NCBI GenBank assembly: GCA_028455995.1
Contig: JABELC010000010.1
Location: 1,638,001-1,702,000 of the forward strand
Length of the DNA: 64,000 nucleotides
Reading direction: 5' to 3'
From: Scleromitrula shiraiana
Taxonomy: Eukaryota > Ascomycota > Leotiomycetes > Helotiales > Sclerotiniaceae
Both the position numbers and the translations under genes were made by a program. Below, piece by piece: positions 34,498-45,451 of the stretch (position 1 is its first letter; each line of letters starts with the position of its first letter). The notes beneath the pieces were generated by a model. The model saw nothing but the letters and a program-made list of their open reading frames with translations, searched no databases and was not told the origin of the DNA.

Positions 34498-34995
34498 ATG
34501 TGTTTCATTCAGAAGGTTTATTTATGTTGGCATTTTCAACCGGATCATAATTATAAGAGTAGCAAATATTTTGGCGGTATCCATTGTGCATCTTTGAGAT
34601 GGCCCGTAGATAACGATGCAAGTTTGGAGATGTGTTTTGAGTTTCACAACAGGGACAATTGGCTGGTTTTGGCATGCCAAATCTTGATATTAGACTTGGA
34701 ACGTAAGGTTGCAGATGCATTTCAATATACCCATAATGATGATACCACGATTTGCACTTTACTACCGAAATACACGTTATGGATAGAGGGTTTGGGGTAT
34801 GTTATAAGCGTTAAGGTGGCAACTATCACTGCAGGGAAGGGTGGGGAACCCGAAATCTGGAAGGAATTTCTTCTAGATTTTCCTTTTATGGAAAAGATGG
34901 AGAATGAGATTAAGGAATCGCTAGGAGGGTTAAGATCAGAAGAAGATTTGTATGTATCTTTCGCTATGTTTAGTATTGTGGAAATCCTAATATAA
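34498..34995 (+). CDS. Hypothetical protein, orphan ORF
   Basis: An open frame of 165 residues from an ATG at 34498, preceded by A/T-rich sequence. The composition is ordinary, with no low complexity. The start is Cys- and aromatic-rich (MCFIQKVYLCWHFQPDHNYK), and later parts include LPKYTLWIEGLGYVISVK and a charged C-terminus. There is no signal peptide or membrane helix. I do not recognise the family. The isolated position next to a dead amidase, in gene-poor DNA, makes a lineage-specific gene or a chance ORF equally thinkable. Its length and non-repetitive composition favour a gene slightly. Confidence 0.4.
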   Translation: MCFIQKVYLCWHFQPDHNYKSSKYFGGIHCASLRWPVDNDASLEMCFEFHNRDNWLVLACQILILDLERKVADAFQYTHNDDTTICTLLPKYTLWIEGLGYVISVKVATITAGKGGEPEIWKEFLLDFPFMEKMENEIKESLGGLRSEEDLYVSFAMFSIVEILI

Positions 34996-35304
34996 GCATT
35001 TAGGTTAGGAGTTTCGAGCAAGTAATTTAAATGGATAGGAAAAGATTATGCATAGATTAGGGGGTATTGGAGTATGGGATGTTGGGGACTTATCTATCAA
35101 TGCGCATTATTACTACGTGATGATTTTATCATTTAGACTTTCTGAACAGCCATAAATTGAGAAACAAGCTTATTATTTAGCAACTTTGCTTGAGCCATGA
35201 ACTTTTCATTTTCATTTTCTTCGCTAAAGATTTATTACATTTGTAAATTTGTTTGTGATTTTCGATAACTTCCGATAAACGAACAGATTAGTAGCGATTA
35301 GTAG

Positions 35305-35335
<31 letters not shown>

Positions 35336-36540
35336 ATGTACTTCATTTGTAACAATGATGGAAATTCAATGATTATGAATGCATTACATTAGGTAACTGA
35401 CAACCATGTTATTTTCCTGTTTTTGGACTGTGAGAACGGATCATGATAGTATCATCGATCAAATTCTCTCCACGATATGACAGAAGCTAATTTGAGGGTT
35501 TTGATATAGATTGCGACTTCTATTTCGATAGCGAGTAAGAGGCTGATTGCAATGCAATCAAACTTCCTCTTCTTCGCAGTGCAATCTGTGATGCGGATGA
35601 TATGTGGAGCTTTCTTGGCAACATTGGTATACCAGAAGATAATGTCGTGAAGCTAATCGCGTCTTACGATCTATCACCCAAAAAGGAGCATAGTCAAGAG
35701 CTTGTTGATTGATCTATCTAAAGAAAAAGCGAAGCTCCCTCTATATATACTATGATATAACACTAAAAAGTACAGAGCACTTTTAATCAGATTCAATTGA
35801 TCATCTAAAGATGATCATATAATCATATGATCACCTGATCTTATTCTTTTATGACACGATCCCAACCCATTTTCTAAATCACAGGAGCACAAGAAATCAA
35901 TGTGACTGCCTAATGAAAAGATTGTTCAGAAGCTTGGAAATATCACCGAACGATATAAATCTGGCTGACACCCTAGTTTATGTTCATTTGTCGGCCCACG
36001 GGTGTCAAAGGGGTAGCGTTACTAGGCAAAGGGAAGAGCTACGGAGCCTGAAAAGTGTCCACCTCTATGAAGAGAGTAGAAGTAACTCAAACTGGTTTAA
36101 GTTCGGTGCTACCAACTTCTAACAATGAAACTGTTGACCTGCATGTTTAAAAAGTCTATGAACAAGATTTAGTCAATCTTATCGGAACAGGAAAGCATAA
36201 TATAATTGAAGATTGTTCAGAAGATCTTTCTCCGCAGCAGAAGGCATGAAGTTCTTAAGCTTTTATTCGTTTTGAGATATCATGATGGAGAATTTATCTT
36301 TCTGTTACTCCCTCAAATTCCTCGACTTTAACTCAAATATCACCCTCTTTCATCTGTTAATATCAAACAAATCTTTCTAAACTTCTAATCAGATTTTAGA
36401 TATCAATGTATTTTTATTTACTATATTCAAACCAATCTTCTCAGATATTCAAACACTTTCCAAGCCCTAACACTTTTTTATCTCATAATATTAAGTTAGA
36501 CTAATACTTATTAATCATCCAAAAAAAGTTCAAATATCAA
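34996..36540. other. AT-rich gene-poor region
   Basis: No gene is supported. A CTA triplet array lies at about 35309-35334. A short protein-like stretch (DNVVKLIASYDLSPKKEHSQ) reads in the plus strand near 35634-35693 and ends in a stop, which may be another gene relic. A 69-residue ORF at 35913-36122 has no recognisable domain. Confidence 0.4.
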
Positions 36541-38027
36541 TTTGCCCCTATCTCTTATTATCAAATTCTCTCTTTCTCAATCCTTAAACATGATCTTCAC
36601 AATATTCATTGTTATCTTCCAACTTTAATATCAAATCAATATTTTTATATTCTCTATCCCCCCTATTTAACTATCTATTACAAACATCTTATTCTTTCTT
36701 CTCAAATCAAATATTCTCAATCTCATATCAAACTCTTTATATCATAATATTCTTCTCTCTCTCACTTAAACCCTCTTCCCCAATCTTTAACTCTTTTATA
36801 ATCACTTATCTATTTTTATCTTTACTCTCTATCTCATTTTTATCTAATCTTCCATCAAACCCCTATATCATCATACTTTCATCCTCCAACAAAATCCCAC
36901 ACCTCATAATCAACCCATTATCCCAATCCCAATTCTCAATTCTTCATCTACAAGCTCTATTTCGTTCATCCTATCCCTCTTCTCTTTTATTCAATTCACT
37001 ATTTTAGCCTTATAAATTATACTATATACATTATCCAACCTTTTTATACATCCTATCCTATCCTATCTTCCTTCAAGTTAACATTCAAGTTCTCATCATC
37101 AAAATATAGTAACTCAATTATTTATTTATCTCATTATTCAATATTAAATCTTCCATCCTATTTCATCTTCAAGTTATTTCATTCTATACACCCCCTCTTC
37201 CTTCCAATTTCTCAGCCTACCTCCCATTTCCATCTAATCCCATCTAATCCCATCCCATCTACCCCCCTTTCTCTCTCTCTCTCAATCTCTCCCCCACTTC
37301 CTCTTCCCCTCCCCCTCCCCTCTAATTTCCATCATCCCTTAAATCCAATACTATCAATGATTCTAATCAACCCCTTTATTCATCCTATTATCCACCACGC
37401 TATTCACCCCATAAACCTGACCCCATTCAAATTCATATTCCAATTAATCCAAATACCTCCAATACACTTTTCTTAATATCAATATCCCCTCCGAGTCTTT
37501 TACCCCAAACCATTTCTTCATTCCCCCTATCAACTTGAAACTACACCCCGCTATCTTCTTAATTTTAATCTTTACTGTTATATTATAATTCTTTTATCCA
37601 ATTCAATTCTATTTTATCCCACTAGCATCTATTATATAAATCCCACTTCTCTAATCCCTATTATTCATAATCCATAATCCATAATCCATCTATTTATCCA
37701 TCCATCTATTTATCTATCTATATATTCATTCTCGCTAAACATATACACATATGCACATCCCATCCCATCATATCATACCACATCATACCAAACCCCTTGT
37801 TTTATCAATCATTTTCAACCCCAACTTTCTCTTCTCTTCTCCTCTCTTCTCCTCTCTTCTCTTCTCTTCTCATCTCTTTACCAACCCATCCACATCCCTC
37901 ACCCCTCCCTCATCCCCCAACAACCAAACCAAACCAAACCAAACTAACCTCCAATTCCATACCCTCAAACCATCTATTTATTTAATCCCATCTACCCCAT
38001 TTACCCCCTTCTCTTCTCTCTTTTTTT

Positions 38028-38096
38028 ATCCTATCCTATCCTATCCTATCCTATCCTATCCTATCCTATCCTATCCTATCCTATCCTATCCTATCC
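38028..38096. repeat. ATCCT pentanucleotide repeat, about 13-14 copies
   Basis: An uninterrupted pentamer array inside the G-free tract. Confidence 0.97.
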
Positions 38097-38128
38097 CATC
38101 TAATTCGTTTATTCAATATAAACACATA

Positions 38129-38150
38129 CCCCCCCCCCCCCCCCCCCCCC
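38129..38150. repeat. Run of 22 C followed by CA repeats
   Basis: A long C homopolymer directly followed by an ACACAC stretch. It is prone to length error in sequencing. Confidence 0.95.
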
Positions 38151-38823
38151 ACACACACAAACATACACACACAATTCACAATTCACACTAACCAACTCAC
38201 CACCAACCAACCAACAAATCAAAGAATCATTCTCCTCATTTCATCAAGTTCTTCTCGGGAGGGAGCCTGAGAGTTTGATTTATATATATATATATATACA
38301 TATATACATACATATCACGCGTATCACGCATATCATAAATAAATATATCACGCATATCATAAATAAATATAAGATAAGATAAGATAAGATAAAGATAAAA
38401 CAAAACAAAACAATAATTAATCAAATCCACTAGCATGACTTTATTTAATTTATAATTTATCTCTTCTCTTTTCTTTCTTTCTTTCTTTCGTTCTTTTTTT
38501 CCTTTCTTCCTTTCCTTTCTTTTCTTCATATGAAGATGAATATGAATGCAATGCAATGCAATAACTACCAACTATCAACTACCAACTCAACTATCAACCA
38601 TCTCACTTGATATTTCAGTTTACACGTTCACACGCATTGAAAGAAAGAAATCAAGGAATCTCAAAGGAATCCATCTGTATATCTTCCCTCACACCCTATC
38701 CCACCCCACCACTATCTCATCCCACCACACCCTACCACTATCTCACCATCATCTCATCATCATCATCTCCCTCTCAAAACCCCACCCCCACAATAACAAA
38801 ACAAAACAAAACAAAACAACCTT

Positions 38824-41698
38824 CTAATCCTCATAAACATCACCATATTCCCACATGCCCACCCTCTTCTCCCTCGCGCCATCCATAACCTTCCTCAACT
38901 CCCCAAGCACATCCTTATACGCGCCCTCCCATCCCCTCAACTTACTCGGCACAACCGCCAACCCACTAGCCACCACATCCCTATTGATACTCTCCCACGC
39001 CTTCTCGCTCGCCTTCGCATCATAAAGCGTAACATACAACGTTCCATCACTACCCGTGAAATCCACATTCGCCACCAACTCCCTACCCATGGTACTCTGC
39101 TCAATAAACCTAATCGCATCATTCAAATAATCCGCGTTCGGTGGTAATTGGATGAGCGAGAGCACGGCATCCACAGCCTGGGGACGTAATTTCTGCGCCG
39201 TGAACTGCGGTTGTGTGAGAGGTCGGAGACGGGACCAGGGGATTTTTTCGCTATTGCCGTAGTCAATGTAGACGATTTCTGCTTCTTTGGCGGTGCGGTC
39301 ATTGGATCTTATGCGACCTCTGTACCATTGACCGTCTTCGCTGAACTTGGCTGCGACGTAATCTCCGGTTTTCGGTGGACCGGGTAGACCTGCTGAATTG
39401 GATGGATTTAAATGGAAGGATTTGAATTGGGACATTAAAGTTTCCAGAGCTGATGTACCAGTACCGATGATTTGGAGTTTTAATCTTCCATTTTCATCAA
39501 TATTGGTGACGACAACATCTCTGTAATCTCTCTCTCTCTTAGTTGGGACAGATTCACCATTGCTACCATTGGAAGCATTGTGTTCCTCTTCCACTTCCTC
39601 TTCTTGATCAACAGAAGGATCCCAATCAACCCAGATACCCTTTCGAGCTTCCTTCGCACGCTTCTCGGCAGCCAATAACTCTTTAGCATTTCCGGATTGT
39701 TCTGCTGAATGTTGATGAACAGTTGCGAGACCTTCCTCGACCAAGATTTTTCCAAAACTTTCCTTGTTGACATATAATTCACCAATGAATCCACCAACTT
39801 TATCAGTGCTGTAAACATCGACTTCAACATCACGTTGTGACAATCGTCGAGTAGCAAGATCATGTGCTTCTTTACCAAATGGTTCACTCTTTTCATTTGC
39901 GTTACGAGCAGATTTAGGAGCTCGAATACCAGCAAGAACAAAGTTGAGTTTAATACCTTCACGTGGAATTAAAACGACAAATCGTCCACCACCTTTGACG
40001 AAATCGACAATAGCAGGAACCTTCTTCTGTCGTTGTAATGTTCCAACATGTAACTTGGCCTTTTGTACAGTTTCCGATGCATCGAGATATTGCTTAGCCT
40101 TAGCAGGCTTTCCAGACCACATACCCTTCTTCTCATTCTTGGCAGTTTCTTGAGCGGCCAAAAGATCATCATAGTTAGGAGCTCGATCGGTATCATCTCT
40201 TCGGTGACGAATTACAGAAGCCCAACCTTCTTGAACCAATAATAATCCAATATTCTTATCGTTAAAGGTAATAGTAGCAACCTCCTTTGCATCATATTCT
40301 TCAGTACCTGGTCTAGATCCATCGATACTAACTCGAACATGTTTTCCGATGAGACGCTTTCTGAGAAATTCCTTGGCTTCATCTCTGAATGGTGATTCGG
40401 ATGGTTCAGTTGGTCTAGGTCCACGAATACTACTGATATTGATACGTTTCTCAATACCAGCTTTATTTTGAACGTAAATTTGATCGGCGCTGAAGATTTT
40501 GGTAACAGTTGCTTCTATGCTTCCACCTGCTCCATTATTTTTCGCAACATGATCCTTGTGAAGACCAAGTTTGGATGATTGTGCGACCTTCTCAGCTTGT
40601 CTCAATGTTGCCATATCTGAACCGAGAAGTGTAGAATGAAAATCTGTGCATCGTGCAAGTCCAGCTTCAAGGATAAATTTGGCGATCGATCCCTTTGGAT
40701 GAATAACTGAAGCGATAAGTTGATTTTGAGGACTGAGTCCCAAAATATGAACTTTCACATTTCTTTGCAATAATCGTTCTTCAACGAAAAATCTTGCTTC
40801 GTTTCCAAAAGGTTCCGCTGGGGCAGTTTGTCCAGTGGATGGATTAACTCTCTCGGTAGCTGGAGCTCGGATACCAGCAACTAAAGTCATGACTAAGATT
40901 TGTTAGTATTGATCCTGGTCGAAATGTTTAAAGTTACTTACCTTGAATATGATGAGTTGGATCGATGATCAAACGAACAAGCATTCGATCACCACTTAGT
41001 ATACGTTCAACCAATCCATCAACAGTCTTTCCTTTCCAAGAATCTAAGAAAGCTTGAGAATTGCCCATGTCGTGTTGAACTTCGATACGTCCACCACTGC
41101 TTGCCCATAAACCTTTATCTTCACTGCGTGCGGTTGCTTCGTATAGGCGCAATTGGTCTAATTGTGAGAGTGCCTCTTCGGAATCTTCCTTTCGACCAGC
41201 ATCCTCTCTTAACTTGAGCCAACCTTCCTTTATCATTTCTTCAGGAAGTCTGCGTCCATCGTTGAGGTAGACAAGTCCATATTCGCGTTTGGTGTTGGGA
41301 ATTTGATAGAGTACTTTAAATTGTACAACTTTTCCAACCAATAATTTTCGAAGTTCATCTCGAGATTGAAAGGCAAACGGTTCGTCGCCATCTTTCTTCA
41401 AATGTGGCGAAGTGGTATAAGCCAATGACAAAGTGCGTTCGAGTCCATGATTTTCGACTGAAGTAAGTACAATACTATCACCGCTCGTGACGGACTTTAC
41501 TCTAGCTTGATTCAAAACCATATTGCTATAATCGGATGGGGGGATATTTGGAAGTCGTTTCTTTCCGAGAGGTGGAATTCGTGGACTAGGAAAAGGTTCA
41601 GGCAGGTCAGCAATATCCAGAGAGATTTTTGAATTCATTGAATTTCCAGAAGAGCCTGTCGCAGATGCATATCCAATCTTGAAATCTTTAACACCCAT
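38824..41698 (-). CDS. SND1: Tudor-SN (staphylococcal nuclease domain-containing protein 1)
   Basis: Tudor staphylococcal nuclease, an RNA-binding and RNase protein of cytoplasmic RNP and stress granules that also acts in transcription and splicing. Two exons (41698-40942 and 40892-38824) with a 49-nt intron give 941 residues. Repeated OB-fold SN domains are recognised by VKSVTSGDSIVL, RTLSLAY, EPFAFQSRDELRKLLVGK, VLGLSPQNQ-like cores and EPFGKEAHDLATRRL. A Tudor domain lies at about residues 750-810 (DYVAAKFSEDGQWYRGRI, VYIDYGNSEKIPW), followed by the last half SN domain. The ATG at 41698 sits in good context (GCCACAATGG), and a preceding AACAG may be a 5' UTR intron acceptor. Family members often begin near the ATG at 41521, which would give 882 residues, so the first 60 residues are doubtful. 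The coding strand is C-rich before about 39,180 and G-rich after. Confidence 0.95.
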
Positions 41699-43297
41699 TG
41701 TGGCAGAAGGTTGATTGAAAGATCTGTTATTTATCAAAGGATGAAAGTACGGAAATCATAGAGAGATTAATAAATTCCAGTAGAAGATTCCCAATACAGA
41801 TTATAAATTGAGAGGACTGCTGAACGTATGGTAGATGTAGAATGGAATGGAAGAAATGGATTGAATTTTGTAAAAAGATCGATTGTAAGAGAATAAATTA
41901 TTTATTCTTCCTCTTTGCCCTCTTTTTTCGTTTGTATATGCAAAAGAACCGAATGTGCTGTATGTGTATGGTTTTGTAGTGAATGCATTGATTGAAAAAA
42001 AGATGTAGTGTGTGTGTGTGTGTAGGTTATAGGTAGGTAAATGGTAATAAAGTATGAAATGAAGATATGACTTTAAAAATTGGATTGGTTGGTTGTATAA
42101 ATATGAATATGAAGATGAAGATGATAATTTTGAAAGTGAACTCTTCTTCTTCTTATTATTCTTCTTCTTTTTCATCCAATTCATCCAATTCTATTAATAT
42201 CAATATTCCCCAATAGCCAATTGAATTGAGTATTGAATTTAATAAGAATAGAATATAAATTGAGTATTTCTTAAATCGTTTCGAAGGGATATTGACCAAA
42301 TATGGTATAAATGAGGATCCACGAGTATTAAACCAATAAAAGAAATAATATCGTTCCTTATACCAGTATCTTTTTTTTTCTTTTTTCTTTTTTTGAAGGT
42401 AGAGTAGGGTAGAGTAGATTCAATTATTCCAATTCCTTTTCAAATCCATTCCATTCCATTCCATTTATTCATTCATTCATTCGTCCATTTATTCGTCCAT
42501 TCATTTATTCGTAATCCAACAGCCTTCTTGAACATATGTTGTAGGGTAGGATAGGATAGGGTAGGGTAGGGTAAAGCTTATGTATGTATATATGCGGTTC
42601 GCGGCAGGTAGACAGGAAGACGACAGGTAACTTTTGTATCCATACCATACCATACCATACCATACATGATAACTACTAGGCATAGGTACCTAGAAGTACA
42701 CATAAGGTATAGATATACATAAGGTATAGACATACATAAGATATAGGCATACATACAACCAACTGCATATAGTACAAGTATGCAGTAAGAAAAGAAACAA
42801 TGTACAACTTACACAAGAAAGAAGCAAGAAACAAATAAGCTATAGTTCTAAACTTTTGGATGCGTGCGTACTCGTATCGTATCGTAGAGTATATCGTATC
42901 GTAGAGTATATCGTAGAGTAGAGTATATCGTATCGTAGAGTAGAGTAAGTATATAGCAATTGACGAACAACCGTATCTATAATTGACTATCGACGTGGTA
43001 TGTATTCGAGAAAGAGGAGCGAGCGAGGGAGGGAGGGAGTAAGGGAGGAAATCGTTACAACGTTACAATGATATTCGAATCTTTGAGACGATAATGATTG
43101 TGGAAATTGTCTGTAGAGAAGCTGAAGTTGAAGTGCAAGTTCAATTTCAATGTAAATGTAAATATAAATGAATATTGTTTATGGTGAAAGACGAAGGTAA
43201 ATAAATGAGGAAGCTGGATATAGATGCGATGTAGATACAAACAAAGTGGTCAAGTGTTCTTTCCGAAGCTTACTAATAATATTCTTATTATTCTTAT

Positions 43298-43301
<4 letters not shown>

Positions 43302-43370
<69 letters not shown>
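43302..43370. repeat. AAT trinucleotide repeat, about 23 copies
   Basis: A perfect triplet array. Because it is in triplets it gives artefactual poly-Asn and poly-Leu ORFs. Confidence 0.97.
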
Positions 43371-43372
<2 letters not shown>

Positions 43373-43519
43373 TAATATTACCTAAGGTACTTATTATTAA
43401 TAACTTTCCGTACAAAATACACCAAACACTATTACTATTACTACAATAATACAAAAATAAAAAAAAATAAAAAAAATTCATCATCAAAAAAGGGTCCCCT
43501 CCTTTAAAACTAATCTTCA

Positions 43520-43521
<2 letters not shown>

Positions 43522-43556
<35 letters not shown>
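43522..43556. repeat. GT dinucleotide repeat, about 17 copies
   Basis: A perfect dinucleotide array. Confidence 0.97.
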
Positions 43557-43557
<1 letters not shown>

Positions 43558-44189
43558 CATTGTGGGGTTCATTTTAAAATAGATTATTATTGTTATTCTT
43601 ATTATAATTCTTCTTCTTTTAAGCTTGATTTGATTATTGGTTTAAGAAGCGAATTTTCCAGAGCTCGAATCCTTGACTTGTGTGAAAAGTTGTGTCATCA
43701 TCATCATCATCATTGGTGCCATCCGAGGAATCAATCAATTGTTTTTAGTATTTCATACCTTGAGAATCTGAGTCGTGATTTGATCTCATCGACCATATGA
43801 ATAGATGGATAGATCTTATATTCCAGGGTAATTAGGGTGATATTAATATATTGGAAAGACCTAATTTAATAACATGTGATTCAATTTAGTTCATTTTGTT
43901 CATTTTGGAGGGGTTCTAGGATGGCTGGTTGACAGATACTTTGTATTTGGCTTCACCTTTTCCTTACATTTCCAAAGTAGCATGTTTTTGACCATCTGGG
44001 CGCTATCTTGATGTTGAATGATGAATATGATTTGAATTTCATTAGAGATGAAGAAACAAAAACTAGGCTATCAATGAATCATAATTCCGCTTTCCTATAT
44101 CAAAACCTTCAATAAGTTTTTCATTTGTGACATCATTCATTCAATCATCATATCCATAACCATATTCATATTATTCCAAAATTCATAAC

Positions 44190-45099
44190 TTAAGCAGCAA
44201 TACCAATGACACCTAGGTTGAAAGCGTTAGTTACGTATACGTTCGTCTTCATCTACTAAAACGGCTGTATAAATCATCACTTACCACAAGCTGGTCTGGT
44301 TCCTGCATTACCAGTCTTCTTGGACTCCTCATTCTCTCCCTTACCAAGATCATCAGTTCCAGAGTGAACGACAACAGTACGCTAAGATAGATGTTAGTAA
44401 ATAGATATGCTCCTTAATCATAATATACATACTCCAATAACACTCTCAGGACCAATCAACTTGATCAATTTGTCCTCGGTAGAACCAACAGCATTTCCTT
44501 GAGCATCAGTCTTGATGTTTCCAAGATCACCTACATGGCGAACCTCATCGGTAGGAGCACCGTGAGTCTTTCCATGTGGGTTGACTATAAATATATCTAT
44601 CAGCCTTATTCTTTTTATATTCCCTGCCTCCCTCCTTTGGATGGATTGGATGATATATGCATACAATGAGGACCAGCGGACGTGCAACCATTAGTATTAT
44701 CACCAAATTGATGAACGTGCATGCCACGCTCAGCATTAGAATCCTGACCGGTGATATTCCATGAGATAACAGTTGGGGAAGATTCGGAAGCTTGTTCGAA
44801 GGTAACGGTACCGGTGATCTTGGAGTCACCTCGGACGGTTGCAACTAGATTCCGGTGAAGGAAATAAGATTAGCATGTTGCGAATCATCATAGCTGAAGT
44901 TATTGGAATGGTGAAATTAATGAATATTATCCATGAGATGGATACAAAAGGGTACATCAAATGCTGGATTGGGTGATAGTGTGCCCATCCGGGTTGTCCA
45001 TCTTGGAGATAAATATGCTCAAAATTTCTCTAGTTAACCCCGCCATTGGTTATAACTTTGCACGACATGCAAAACAGGCGGGGTAATTGAATTGAGATG

Positions 45100-45131
<32 letters not shown>

Positions 45132-45152
45132 AGACATACCTGCTTTAACCAT
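44190..45152 (-). CDS. SOD1: Cu/Zn superoxide dismutase
   Basis: Cytosolic homodimeric enzyme that converts superoxide to hydrogen peroxide and oxygen. Five exons are inferred: 45152-45140, 44844-44665, 44584-44433, 44381-44285 and 44212-44190, giving 154 residues, the standard size. Metal ligands are all present: His47, His49, His64, His72, Asp84 and His121. The Cys58-Cys147 disulphide pair and the active-site Arg144 are also present. Signatures are GMHVHQFGD and GNAGTRPACGVIGIAA. The first exon is only 13 nt (MVKA plus one base), and the last is 23 nt. Intron 1 is long (295 nt) and contains an AT dinucleotide array near its donor. There is no signal peptide, so it is the cytosolic form. Confidence 0.98.
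45106..45131. repeat. AT dinucleotide repeat in SOD1 intron 1
   Basis: About 13 AT units within a few bases of the intron 1 donor. A second AT array of similar size lies upstream of the gene at about 45417-45442. Confidence 0.9.
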
Positions 45153-45416
45153 TTTGATTATTTATTTGAATTTATTGATAAATTTGAGATGGGATTGAAG
45201 ATTAAAGATTGAAGATTGAAAGTTGTATTGATTTGTTAGAGATAGAAAGGTTGAAAACAGAACAGAATCAGAGAGAAGTTTAGAAAAGAGGGGTGTAGAA
45301 GCTCTGATGCATTCCATAAAGTGGGGTAAATCATTCCGAATTTCAAAGGACGATTGATAATCATATAGATCCAGTTAAAATTCATTAAAATTTATAATAT
45401 AACTATTTAACCAATC

Positions 45417-45451
<35 letters not shown>

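Larger units (their letters stand above)
36541..38220. other. 1.7-kb tract almost without G on the plus strand
   Basis: By manual count about 24 of 1,680 plus-strand bases are G, and lines such as 36661-36900 and 37801-38100 contain none. The sequence is otherwise varied C/T/A text with embedded short tandem repeats, not one simple repeat. On the minus strand, which is the transcript strand of the Tudor-SN gene ending at 38824, it is nearly C-free. ORFs across it (36609-37007, 37751-38191) are open because stop codons containing G are absent. Confidence 0.92.
41699..44189. other. Repeat-rich intergenic region
   Basis: This is upstream of Tudor-SN and downstream of SOD1. There is no supported gene. 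It contains TG repeats near 42008-42024, CATT/TTCATTCA repeats near 42440-42485, GGGTAGGATA-type repeats near 42541-42572, ACCAT repeats near 42639-42664, GTATCGTA-type repeats near 42871-42945, and the AAT and GT arrays listed separately. Confidence 0.6.

Noticed and set aside
35913..36122. 69-residue ORF
   Set aside because: No domain, no conserved-looking splice context and isolated in AT-rich DNA.
36609..38191. Several ORFs in the pyrimidine-rich tract
   Set aside because: They are open only because TAG and TGA cannot occur without G. The composition is Ser/Pro/Leu/Ile with no domain.
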